Of a stretch of DNA of 6,138 nucleotides, positions 1 through 5,238 are shown piece after piece (the stretch's first letter is position 1; every line of letters starts with the position of its first letter). Source of the DNA: a bacterium. GTDB taxonomy: Bacteria; Vulcanimicrobiota; Vulcanimicrobiia; Vulcanimicrobiales; Vulcanimicrobiaceae. Position numbers and translations under genes: made by a program. A model generated the notes under the pieces. That model did no database searches. It was not told the origin of the DNA and saw nothing but the letters and a program-made list of their open reading frames with translations. The DNA is taken from NCBI GenBank assembly GCA_021807065.1, contig JAKAPO010000157.1, forward strand, positions 1 through 6,138, in the 5' to 3' direction.

Positions 1-272
1 TTGACTACAAGGCCGCGATGGCCGGTTCGAGCGTGATCGTCGCCGGCCGATGGTTCCCGAGTTCGAAGCTCTGCTCGTCGTGCGGGGCGAAGAACGAATC
101 CCTCACGCTCGGTGAGCGTACCTGGACGTGCCTATCGTGCGACACGTTCCACGACCGCGATCGCAACGCGGCCGTGAATCTGGCGCGATACCCGGAGAGT
201 TCACCCGGGGCAGTCCATGGAGCCGAAGGCCCTGGCGGCGGTCACCAGACCGCCGTGAAACCTGCGGCGTAA
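1..272 (+). CDS. tnpB: RNA-guided endonuclease TnpB, C-terminal part (5' end outside window)
   Basis: The reading frame is open from base 3 (DYKAAMAGSS...) with no start needed, so the gene begins upstream; the ATG at 18 is internal. About 89 residues are visible. They hold the OrfB zinc-ribbon: WFPSSKLCSSCG followed by a second pair, CLSC, so four cysteines in two CxxC knuckles, and then the final RuvC motif HDRDRNAAVNLA, which carries the last catalytic aspartate. This order is typical of TnpB proteins of IS200/IS605 and IS607 elements, which cut DNA guided by an omega-RNA made from the element's 3' end. A tail of about 35 residues rich in Gly, Pro and Ala follows and ends at TAA 270-272. 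Whether the upstream part is intact, and whether a tnpA transposase is present, cannot be seen. The visible part has no frameshift or internal stop. Confidence 0.9.
   Translation, partial: DYKAAMAGSSVIVAGRWFPSSKLCSSCGAKNESLTLGERTWTCLSCDTFHDRDRNAAVNLARYPESSPGAVHGAEGPGGGHQTAVKPAA
236..255 (+). ncRNA. Hairpin in the tnpB 3' end, candidate part of an omega-RNA scaffold
   Basis: CGGCGGT at 236-242 pairs perfectly with ACCGCCG at 249-255 around the six-base loop CACCAG, a G+C-rich 7-bp stem. It lies in the last codons of tnpB, where the omega-RNA scaffold of known TnpB systems is encoded, overlapping the end of the gene and running to the element's right end. The hairpin is directly seen; its role as a piece of guide RNA is inferred from position. 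The full RNA would be expected to run past the stop codon into roughly 273-345, but I cannot place its end. Confidence 0.35.
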
Positions 273-323
273 GAAGTGGGAACGATGGTGTATGCGATAT
301 TCGCCTATAAAATCGAGAACGGT
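273..323. other. Short gap between tnpB and the symporter end
   Basis: These 51 bases separate the tnpB stop from the stop of the minus-strand symporter gene. They should contain the right end of the TnpB element, though I see no clear end sequence or target duplication. The first four codons after the tnpB stop read EVGT in frame, which I recall from the tails of other TnpB proteins, so these bases may still be conserved as guide-RNA scaffold. A small palindrome, GCGA-TAT-TCGC (294-304), is the only structure. No convincing terminator is present. Confidence 0.35.
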
Positions 324-1838
324 TTACGAATAATCCCGTGGAGACGTGGCGTCGGGAGCGCGGCGTATGCGGAGCAGCGAGAAGAGTGCCGTCGCCGCAA
401 TCGTCACCGCGAGATTGATCGCGAGACCGTAGAGCGCGATGAATGCGGTCACCGGATGGCTCCAGTAGGTGAAGGTGATGTTCGGCGAGAGGCTACCCGT
501 TGACGTGACCGTGCTGACGGCCATCCATGTCGCCGTTGCCATCGCGACAATCCATCCCAGCAGCAGCGCCTTGGGGTGCAACGCACGCGTGTAGAGGCCG
601 AGCACGAACGCCGGCACTATCTGCACCATCCAGATCACGCCCAGCAGTTGTAAGTTGATGGCGTACTTCGTCGGCACGAAGACGACGAAGCCGAGCGCGA
701 AGAGCAGCAGCGCGAGCGCAAGGAGTTTGGAGAGATGCGCGCTCCCCTGCGCCCGTCGCGGCGTGAACTCGCCGAAGACGTTGTTTGCGAAAAGATTGGC
801 CGAGCCGATGGCCATGATCGCTGCGGGCACGAGCGCGCCGATGACGATCGCGGCGAGCGCAGCTCCCGCAAACCAGTTTGGAAGGAACATCGTCAACAGC
901 GTGGGGACGACCACGTTACCATTGGTCGTCTTGATACCGGCGGCGAGTGCGCAGTATCCGAGCAGCGCGAGAAACCCCAGCATCAGCGAGTAGACCGGCA
1001 GCAGCGCCATGTTGCGCTGTACGACGACCCTGCTCTTTGCGGCGAGTACCGACGTGATCGAATGCGGATAGATGAAGAGTGCAAAACACGACCCGAGCGC
1101 CATCGTTGCGTAGGCGACGGCGAGTTGCGGCTGCAAGAGGATGGAGGCGGGTTTCGGCCGTGCCGCGAGTGCTGCAGATGATGCGGAGAAGATGTGCGCC
1201 CATCCGCCGAGCCGCGGAGGAATGATGACGATCGCAGCAATGACGGTCGCGTAGATCAGCGTGTCCTTGACGAAGGCGATGGCTGCCGGAGCCCGCAGCC
1301 CGCTGGTGTACGTGTAGGCGGCCAGGAGAACGAACGCGACCGTCAGCGCCAGCTCGCCGTTACCGGTTGCAAAGGCACCGCCGAGATGCACGAAGACGGC
1401 TTTCATGCCGACGACCTGGAGCGCTACGTACGGCATCAAGGCGAGCACGCCGGTGAGGGCTACCGCAATTTCCAGGCTGCGATCGCCGAAGCGGTCGCGC
1501 ACGAAGTCGGCCGCGGTGACGTAGCCACGGTTGCGAGCGACGGTCCAAAAGCGAGACATGACCACGAAACCGAAAGGGTAAGCGATGGCGGCGTACGGCA
1601 CGGCGTAGAAACCCAGCGCGCCTGCACCATAGATCAGTGCCGGAACAGCGACGAATGTATATGCGGTGTAAAGGTCTCCGCCGATGAGGAACCACGAGAC
1701 AATCGTTCCGAAGCGTCTCCCGCCGAGTGCCCACTCGTCGAGCCGTTGCAGGTTTGCGCCACCCCAGCGCGCCGCGACGAAACCCATCGCGCTGACCAGG
1801 AGAATCAGTCCAGCGAAGACCTCGTCGCGAAGGGTCAT
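324..1838 (-). CDS. Sodium:solute symporter (SSS/SLC5 family), MctP-like monocarboxylate permease
   Basis: A 504-residue integral membrane transporter, with about thirteen hydrophobic segments, of the sodium:solute symporter family. Stretches recalled from the MctP/YodF branch are clear: LDEWALGGRRFGTIVSWFL (33-51) followed by IGGDLYTAYTFVAVPA (52-67), GYVTAADFVRDRFG (105-118), GLRAPAAIAFVKDTLIY (180-196) and PHSITSVLAAKSRVVVQRN (258-276). MctP of Rhizobium takes up short monocarboxylates such as lactate, pyruvate and acetate with a cation, so a small carboxylate is the likely substrate; the exact one cannot be told. The start chosen is ATG at 1838, because the protein then begins MTLRDEVFAGLILLVSAMGF directly before the first membrane segment. 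The frame stays open to 1961, but that extension is the shadow of the upstream DUF3311 gene. The ATG overlaps that gene's TGA as ATGA (1838-1835), so the two are probably translationally coupled. Length is normal; no damage seen. Confidence 0.9.
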   Translation of the reverse strand: MTLRDEVFAGLILLVSAMGFVAARWGGANLQRLDEWALGGRRFGTIVSWFLIGGDLYTAYTFVAVPALIYGAGALGFYAVPYAAIAYPFGFVVMSRFWTVARNRGYVTAADFVRDRFGDRSLEIAVALTGVLALMPYVALQVVGMKAVFVHLGGAFATGNGELALTVAFVLLAAYTYTSGLRAPAAIAFVKDTLIYATVIAAIVIIPPRLGGWAHIFSASSAALAARPKPASILLQPQLAVAYATMALGSCFALFIYPHSITSVLAAKSRVVVQRNMALLPVYSLMLGFLALLGYCALAAGIKTTNGNVVVPTLLTMFLPNWFAGAALAAIVIGALVPAAIMAIGSANLFANNVFGEFTPRRAQGSAHLSKLLALALLLFALGFVVFVPTKYAINLQLLGVIWMVQIVPAFVLGLYTRALHPKALLLGWIVAMATATWMAVSTVTSTGSLSPNITFTYWSHPVTAFIALYGLAINLAVTIAATALFSLLRIRRAPDATSPRDYS

Positions 1839-2041
1839 CGCCTCACCCGGCCGAGCAACATGACCGCCCCGATCGAGAGCGAGGTCAGCACGACCCAGAG
1901 CAACTGCCACCAATAGAAGAAAGGAAAGCCGAAGAGGTGCGGCTCGATGCGATCGTACCAACCCGGATAAAGGTAGGCGACGAACGGCAACAGCAGGAGC
2001 AGATAGCGCGCTCTAGTCACGTGCGCGATCGCCTTTGGCAT
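1835..2041 (-). CDS. DUF3311 family small membrane protein, partner of the symporter
   Basis: A 68-residue protein with two hydrophobic segments, RYLLLLLPFVAYLYPGWYDR and FFYWWQLLWVVLTSLSIGAVMLL, and a short basic C-terminus. The core PHLFGFPFFYWWQLLWV is the signature of DUF3311. Genes of this family are commonly found immediately upstream of SSS symporters of the MctP/YodF type, as here, so it is probably an accessory subunit or assembly factor for the transporter; its molecular role is not established. I chose the ATG at 2041 (MPKAIAHVTRARY) because family members begin just before the first hydrophobic segment; an in-frame start at 2113 would add 24 mostly basic residues not typical of the family. 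A GTG at MTRARY is a further possibility. No strong Shine-Dalgarno site stands out: GAGG lies about 13 bases before the ATG. The stop overlaps the symporter start by 4 bases. Confidence 0.85.
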   Translation of the reverse strand: MPKAIAHVTRARYLLLLLPFVAYLYPGWYDRIEPHLFGFPFFYWWQLLWVVLTSLSIGAVMLLGRVRR

Positions 2042-2134
2042 TCTCGCAGGTTTTCCTCGGAAGCCAAGGCGAGAACGGAGTCTTCGGCGAACCGTCGTGC
2101 CAAGTTTTCGCACTCGGGGTCAAGGAGAGGCACT
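2042..2134. promoter_or_regulatory. Divergent intergenic region between the symporter operon and the DUF4870 operon
   Basis: This 93-base gap separates the minus-strand DUF3311-symporter pair from the plus-strand DUF4870 pair, so promoters for both directions should lie here. The only clear element is a strong Shine-Dalgarno site, AAGGAGAGG at 2122-2130, about seven bases before the ATG at 2135. I found no convincing -35/-10 pair in either direction. Confidence 0.4.
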
Positions 2135-2506
2135 ATGGCAGATCAGCCTACGAAAAATACGCCTTTCGGTCTGGAGCCGAACGTCGCGATGGGGCTTGCC
2201 TACCTGCTCACGTGGTTGGGCGGACTCATCATGCTCGTCGGCGGCGGCACGAACAAGGCCGTGAAATTTGCAGCCGCACAATCGATTACGTTGTGGGTCG
2301 CGTGGTGGATTGTCAACGTTGCGGTGTTCTGGTTCATTCTTCCCATGCTCCACTTGTGGTTGCTGTCGTTCCCGCTATCGATGCTTTGGGGCGTCCTCGC
2401 GCTCGTTGTCTGGCTGTGGACGTTCATCTCGGGCTTCCAAGGAAAGGAAGTACGGGTACCCGTCATCGACGGCTTGACGGAGAGCATCTTCAAGTCCGCA
2501 CTGTGA
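2135..2506 (+). CDS. DUF4870 (Tic20-like) small membrane protein, first tandem copy
   Basis: A 123-residue protein of the DUF4870 type: LEPNVAMGLAYLLTWLGGLIML (13-34), then GGGTNKAVKFAAAQS (36-50), two further hydrophobic stretches (about 51-72 and 78-100), and the closing signature GFQGKEVRVPVIDGLTESIF. In the family the NKxVRFHAxQS and YQGKxxxxPxIG patterns are typical and match here. Three or four membrane segments are expected. The function of DUF4870 proteins is unknown; the fold resembles Tic20 import-channel proteins, which does not assign a role in bacteria. The start ATG at 2135 is supported by the AAGGAG site at the right spacing; the frame is open further upstream but without family similarity. 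The neighbour 10 bases downstream is a paralogue, so the two are likely co-transcribed and may form a heteromeric complex (inference). Confidence 0.85.
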   Translation: MADQPTKNTPFGLEPNVAMGLAYLLTWLGGLIMLVGGGTNKAVKFAAAQSITLWVAWWIVNVAVFWFILPMLHLWLLSFPLSMLWGVLALVVWLWTFISGFQGKEVRVPVIDGLTESIFKSAL

Positions 2507-2516
2507 GATAGGGAAC

Positions 2517-2909
2517 GTGGTTGAGCAGCCTCCGAAGGGAGATGCGAAGGGTCCGTTCGATTTGGAGCCCAACGTTGCCGCGGGGCTCGCGTACCTGATC
2601 CCGCTCGTCGGCGGAATCGTTATGCTCGTCGGCGGCGGAGCGAACAAGTTCGTGCGCTGGGCCGCGGCGCAGTCGATCGTGCTGTGGGGAGCGTTCGTTG
2701 CCGTGTCGGTGGTTCTTGGGCTCCTGTCGAGCGCGATTTTGTGGGATGCGCCGGGGCTTTGGGATCTCTACGAGTTGGTAGGAACGGTCATAGACATCGC
2801 TGCACTCGCAGCGTGGCTCTGGACGTTCATCTTCGGTTTCCAGGGAAAGGAAGTTCGCATCCCGGTAATTGCTGGAATTACCGAATCGATTTTCAAGTCT
2901 GCGATCTAG
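2517..2909 (+). CDS. DUF4870 (Tic20-like) small membrane protein, second tandem copy
   Basis: A 130-residue paralogue of the preceding gene, starting at GTG 2517 with only a weak GGGA ahead of it, 10 bases after the first copy's TGA, which suggests translation helped by the upstream gene. Shared blocks are LEPNVAxGLAYL (17-28), MLVGGGxNKxVxxAAAQSI (36-54), WLWTFIxGFQGKEVRxPVI (100-118) and TESIFKSA at the C-terminus, near-identical between the copies; the middle (about 60-98) is different and longer by several residues. The pattern of conserved ends and diverged membrane middle indicates an old tandem duplication rather than a recent one. The function is unknown. The stop TAG (2907-2909) falls in a CTAG that also supplies the stop of the convergent minus-strand gene. 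Confidence 0.85.
   Translation: MVEQPPKGDAKGPFDLEPNVAAGLAYLIPLVGGIVMLVGGGANKFVRWAAAQSIVLWGAFVAVSVVLGLLSSAILWDAPGLWDLYELVGTVIDIAALAAWLWTFIFGFQGKEVRIPVIAGITESIFKSAI
2863..2883. terminator. Perfect inverted repeat inside the DUF4870 gene end, possible terminator
   Basis: CGGTAATT (2863-2870) and AATTACCG (2876-2883) form an 8-bp perfect stem around the five-base loop GCTGG. It is followed on the plus strand by ATCGATTTTC, a short T-run, which fits an imperfect intrinsic terminator sitting about 24 bases before the stop of the second DUF4870 gene. The other copy of the gene lacks the repeat at the matching place. With no intergenic space at this convergent junction, a terminator inside the coding sequence is plausible. 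On the minus strand no T-run follows the stem. Confidence 0.3.
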
Positions 2910-3574
2910 GAAGTCCAGTTTCGATCGAGCGGCGCTGACGCGGGCAGGCCAGCCCAGACGTTGGCGGGCAGCGTTGCGCCGCTCTGCGCATTGTGATAGA
3001 CGACGTCGATCAACGTGCCCGAACTCGTGCTCGTTGGAATGCTACCTCCCGAGTCGCCCGCAGCGCCGGCAGGCTCGTCGAGTGTCGCGTCGAGGACTCC
3101 ATCAGGGATTGCGTACGGCGCGACACGCAGCGTTCTGAAGACTACCGTCCCACTGCGCGTCGTAACGACGCCGCCCATCGAACTAAAGGCAGTCGCGTCC
3201 ACCACTATACCCATGCGACCTTCGGCGACGCTGTCGTTGCCGTGGAGATAGATCCCGCATCCGCTCGAGGCACATGGCACCGGCGAAGGATTTGCGAGCG
3301 CGATCGTCGCCGCGGCCGCGAGCGCGCAACCGTCGTCCGACACGGCCGCGCAGGTGGGCGCCACTGAAGGAAGCATCGCAGGCGGCGATCCGCCCGCCGC
3401 AATCGCCGAGGCGATCGCCTCCAGCGCCACGGAGACGGCATCGGTGAACTCGGCGTTCGCCGCAGCGATGCCTTGCCGGTGGAAAGCCGCGAGCGCGAGG
3501 GAGACCGATGCTTGCAGCAGCGTTTCGCCGAGTACGGCGATTGCAATGCAGAGGAAGAGTATCCGTAAGAGCAC
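2906..3574 (-). CDS. Membrane-anchored protein of unknown function, last gene of a pilin-like operon
   Basis: I do not recognise this 222-residue protein. It begins with one hydrophobic segment (LLRILFLCIAIAVLGETLL, about 2-20), then an Ala-rich probable helix (21-62), then an extracytoplasmic-looking domain rich in Ser, Thr, Gly and Val. Four cysteines at 75, 83, 101 and 106 could form two disulfides if exported. Placement after a prepilin-like gene, with a short hydrophobic N-terminus and a beta-rich body, suggests a pilus-associated or surface protein, but the prepilin motif (G followed by a +5 Glu) is not present in usual form. I chose GTG at 3574 because GGGG lies upstream at fitting distance and it is 10 bases after the upstream stop; an in-frame GTG at 3619 (15 residues longer) would overlap the pilin gene and has no ribosome site. 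Its stop overlaps the convergent DUF4870 gene by four bases. Confidence 0.65.
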   Translation of the reverse strand: MLLRILFLCIAIAVLGETLLQASVSLALAAFHRQGIAAANAEFTDAVSVALEAIASAIAAGGSPPAMLPSVAPTCAAVSDDGCALAAAATIALANPSPVPCASSGCGIYLHGNDSVAEGRMGIVVDATAFSSMGGVVTTRSGTVVFRTLRVAPYAIPDGVLDATLDEPAGAAGDSGGSIPTSTSSGTLIDVVYHNAQSGATLPANVWAGLPASAPLDRNWTS

Positions 3575-3584
3575 GCAAGCCCCG

Positions 3585-4028
3585 TTATGGAGCGCCAGTC
3601 GGTGGCGGTGCGAGGCCACTTAGCGTGAGCGACGATCCAGGCAGCGGCGCCGGCGCGAGTAGCGTGGTCGAAAGCGAGCGCGCGTGCTGCACCCCGTGCC
3701 ACATCGTCGTGGTGTTAATGGTCAGCTGCCGTCCGCCGCCTGGAACGTTGGTAACGGTTAGTGTGAGCGTTGCGGGAAGAGGCGATCCGTCCGGGAGAGG
3801 AAGCGTCGTCCTGAGCGTTCTGGATTGCAGCGCGACGCCTTGATATTTTTCCAGGTCTTGTGCGACGTCCAACTCGCGACCGGCCGCGGTCGCGAAGGAA
3901 CTCTGCACGGGATCGGGTCCGAAGTGCGCGGTGGCGACGATCGCGCTTGCGAGGACTGCACCGGCGGCGACACTCGCGATCGCCGCCGCCATGATGCTTT
4001 CGATCAACGATTGCCCGCGCTGCCCCAC
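3585..4028 (-). CDS. Type IV prepilin-like protein (minor pilin or pseudopilin)
   Basis: A 147-residue protein with a class III prepilin leader: MGQRG then QSLIESIMAAAIASVAAGAVLASAIVA. Prepilin peptidase would cut after the Gly at position 5, leaving Q at +1 and the conserved Glu at +5, followed by a hydrophobic helix of about twenty residues that packs in the pilus core or anchors the protein in the inner membrane. The rest (from about residue 35) is a helix, ELDVAQDLEKYQ, then a Thr/Leu/Pro-rich beta-type domain ending in a proline-rich tail; no cysteines are seen. The frame stays open far upstream (to 5099), but that part is the shadow of the acyltransferase gene; the GTG at 4028 is the start that puts the leader at the N-terminus. 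It overlaps the acyltransferase end by 25 bases, so translation may be coupled; no good Shine-Dalgarno site is visible. No pilus motor or peptidase gene is in the window. Confidence 0.75.
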   Translation of the reverse strand: MGQRGQSLIESIMAAAIASVAAGAVLASAIVATAHFGPDPVQSSFATAAGRELDVAQDLEKYQGVALQSRTLRTTLPLPDGSPLPATLTLTVTNVPGGGRQLTINTTTMWHGVQHARSLSTTLLAPAPLPGSSLTLSGLAPPPTGAP

Positions 4029-5215
4029 GATCGAATGAGTACCCCGAAGCGTGGCGGATCTGCCAATCGCAGGAGAGGACGTTCGAAGAGATAGGTCACG
4101 AGCGCCGCCTGCGCGATCGTCAGCGCGAATGCGAGCAGCGTGTAGCGGAGCTGCCATGCCGGGTCGCCGTGCGGCCTGAGAGAATACGTCGGAAATTTGT
4201 GCCAGAGCATCTCGCGCGCGAGCATTTGGTGATAGAGGTACAGATTGTACGAGATAACTCCAAAAAATGTCAGTAGCGAATTGGCAAGAAGCCGTTGCAG
4301 GATTGTCGGGCTCCAGAGCGCGCCGAGTGCCACCGCCGCGAACGCTACGCCGAAAAGCTCGCGCGTGTGGATCTGCCATACGAGAGACCACTGATCTGCG
4401 AACCGGTTCGCGTAGAGAGCTTGCAACAGCACGATGAGGAAAACACCCCCGGCGAGCGCCAGGATAGGTGCGAAGCCGCCGTACCTCCTCGCAGCGTATG
4501 CTTCGCCGAGCCGGCAGTAGATCCACGCCGCGATCATGCCGCAGGCAAATATGCCGAGGTAGCCGGGGAGGTTTTCGGAGTACGTCGTGAACAGCGTGGT
4601 ATAACAACACGATGCCATCGCGCTCCGCCACGCGAGCGACAGTGCGATCATCGCGGTCGCCGTTAGCCACGGCGCACGTTGGAAACACCACCACAGGAGT
4701 GGAAAAATCAGGTAAAATTCCACCTCGACGGCAAGCGTCCAGAGCACGCCGTTGATGCTCCCATATATTGTGGGGAACCAGGTGTGCACGAAAAGGAGAT
4801 GTGCGACTAGCGCCTGCCAAACCGGAATCGCCGGCCCTTGCGCGCGCGGGTAGCCGATCGCATACGCGACGGCGATAGAGAGAACGTACGACGGGACGAT
4901 CTTGATGAAGCGACGCCACGCGAAATGACGCCACGACGGAGGCGTCGTCGCGCGAATCTTTGCGCGAACGAACGGATACGAGATCACGAATCCGCTCAGG
5001 AAGAAGAAGAGATGAACGCCGATGAAGCCGGTTTCCGGTAGAAACTGCAACGCTTGCAGCGGCGCAGGCAGCCACGAAATCTCCCATACGTGGTACCACA
5101 GGACCAACAGGATGGCGATACCGCGCAGACCGTCGAGCACGGCCAGCCGTTGCTCTTCGTACCGCGTTCCGCTTGCCGCCACGCGGCAGGTATATCCGGA
5201 GGGCTCGGGTGCCAC
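4004..5215 (-). CDS. Acyltransferase 3 family membrane protein (OafA/YrhL type)
   Basis: A 403-residue integral membrane O-acyltransferase. The N-terminal signature is clear: RLAVLDGLRGIAILLVLWYH (23-42), whose His42 is the position required for catalysis in this family, then GVHLFFFLSGFVISYPF (66-82), the basic WRRFIKIVPSYVLSI (100-114) and NGVLWTLAVEVEFYLIFPLL (155-174). About ten hydrophobic segments follow, as usual for the family, and length is normal. These enzymes move acetyl, succinyl or similar groups across the membrane to sugars of lipopolysaccharide, exopolysaccharide, peptidoglycan or secreted metabolites; the acceptor cannot be read from this sequence. The start is GTG 5215, preceded by GAGGCAGG; a GTG at 5182 is possible but lacks a ribosome site. 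It is first of three minus-strand genes. Only 19 bases separate its start from pheA on the other strand, so its promoter must lie inside the pheA coding region. Confidence 0.88.
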   Translation of the reverse strand: MAPEPSGYTCRVAASGTRYEEQRLAVLDGLRGIAILLVLWYHVWEISWLPAPLQALQFLPETGFIGVHLFFFLSGFVISYPFVRAKIRATTPPSWRHFAWRRFIKIVPSYVLSIAVAYAIGYPRAQGPAIPVWQALVAHLLFVHTWFPTIYGSINGVLWTLAVEVEFYLIFPLLWWCFQRAPWLTATAMIALSLAWRSAMASCCYTTLFTTYSENLPGYLGIFACGMIAAWIYCRLGEAYAARRYGGFAPILALAGGVFLIVLLQALYANRFADQWSLVWQIHTRELFGVAFAAVALGALWSPTILQRLLANSLLTFFGVISYNLYLYHQMLAREMLWHKFPTYSLRPHGDPAWQLRYTLLAFALTIAQAALVTYLFERPLLRLADPPRFGVLIRSWGSAGNR

Positions 5216-5220
5216 CTGCC
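5172..5220 (+). promoter_or_regulatory. Two mutually exclusive hairpins upstream of pheA
   Basis: Stem 1 is CTTGCCGC (5172-5179) with GCGGCAGG (5183-5190), a three-base loop and one wobble pair. Stem 2 is GGCAGGT (5185-5191) with ACCTGCC (5214-5220), a 7-bp perfect stem. They share bases 5185-5190, so only one can form at a time. Stem 2 would enclose GGAGGG (5198-5203) and the GTG of the leader ORF at 5209. This would fit an attenuation or translation-control element on a pheA transcript. On the minus strand the same bases include the acyltransferase ribosome site. The pairing is seen; function is inferred, and these bases also code for the acyltransferase N-terminus. Confidence 0.3.
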
Positions 5221-5238
5221 TCGAAAACTCACGCGTGA
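5209..5238 (+). CDS. Nine-codon leader ORF overlapping the pheA start
   Basis: GTG at 5209 opens a frame reading MPPASKTHA and stopping at TGA 5236-5238. It has the best ribosome site near here, GGAGGG at 5198-5203, about six bases before the GTG. Its stop shares GTGA with the GTG start of pheA at 5235, the usual form of stop-start coupling. pheA itself has no Shine-Dalgarno site at the right distance, so ribosomes could reach it by reinitiation after this short frame. The peptide has no phenylalanine, so it does not look like a classical pheA attenuator peptide. So short a frame may be chance. Confidence 0.35.
   Translation: MPPASKTHA

Noticed and set aside
294..304. Small hairpin GCGA-TAT-TCGC after tnpB, considered as a terminator or element end
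   Set aside because: Four base pairs with a three-base loop and no T-run are too weak to call either way.
1194..1916. A 240-codon open frame on the plus strand opposite the symporter
   Set aside because: The product is highly charged with no recognisable motif, and the minus strand encodes a well-matched membrane transporter there.
1839..1961. A 41-residue N-terminal extension of the symporter, looking like a signal sequence
   Set aside because: It overlaps the DUF3311 gene in another frame; the ATG at 1838 begins right before the first membrane segment and couples to the DUF3311 stop.
4029..5099. The upstream extension of the prepilin frame, giving a 504-codon open frame
   Set aside because: It lies over the acyltransferase gene in another frame, is Arg/Ala-rich, and the prepilin leader would be buried in the middle of the protein.
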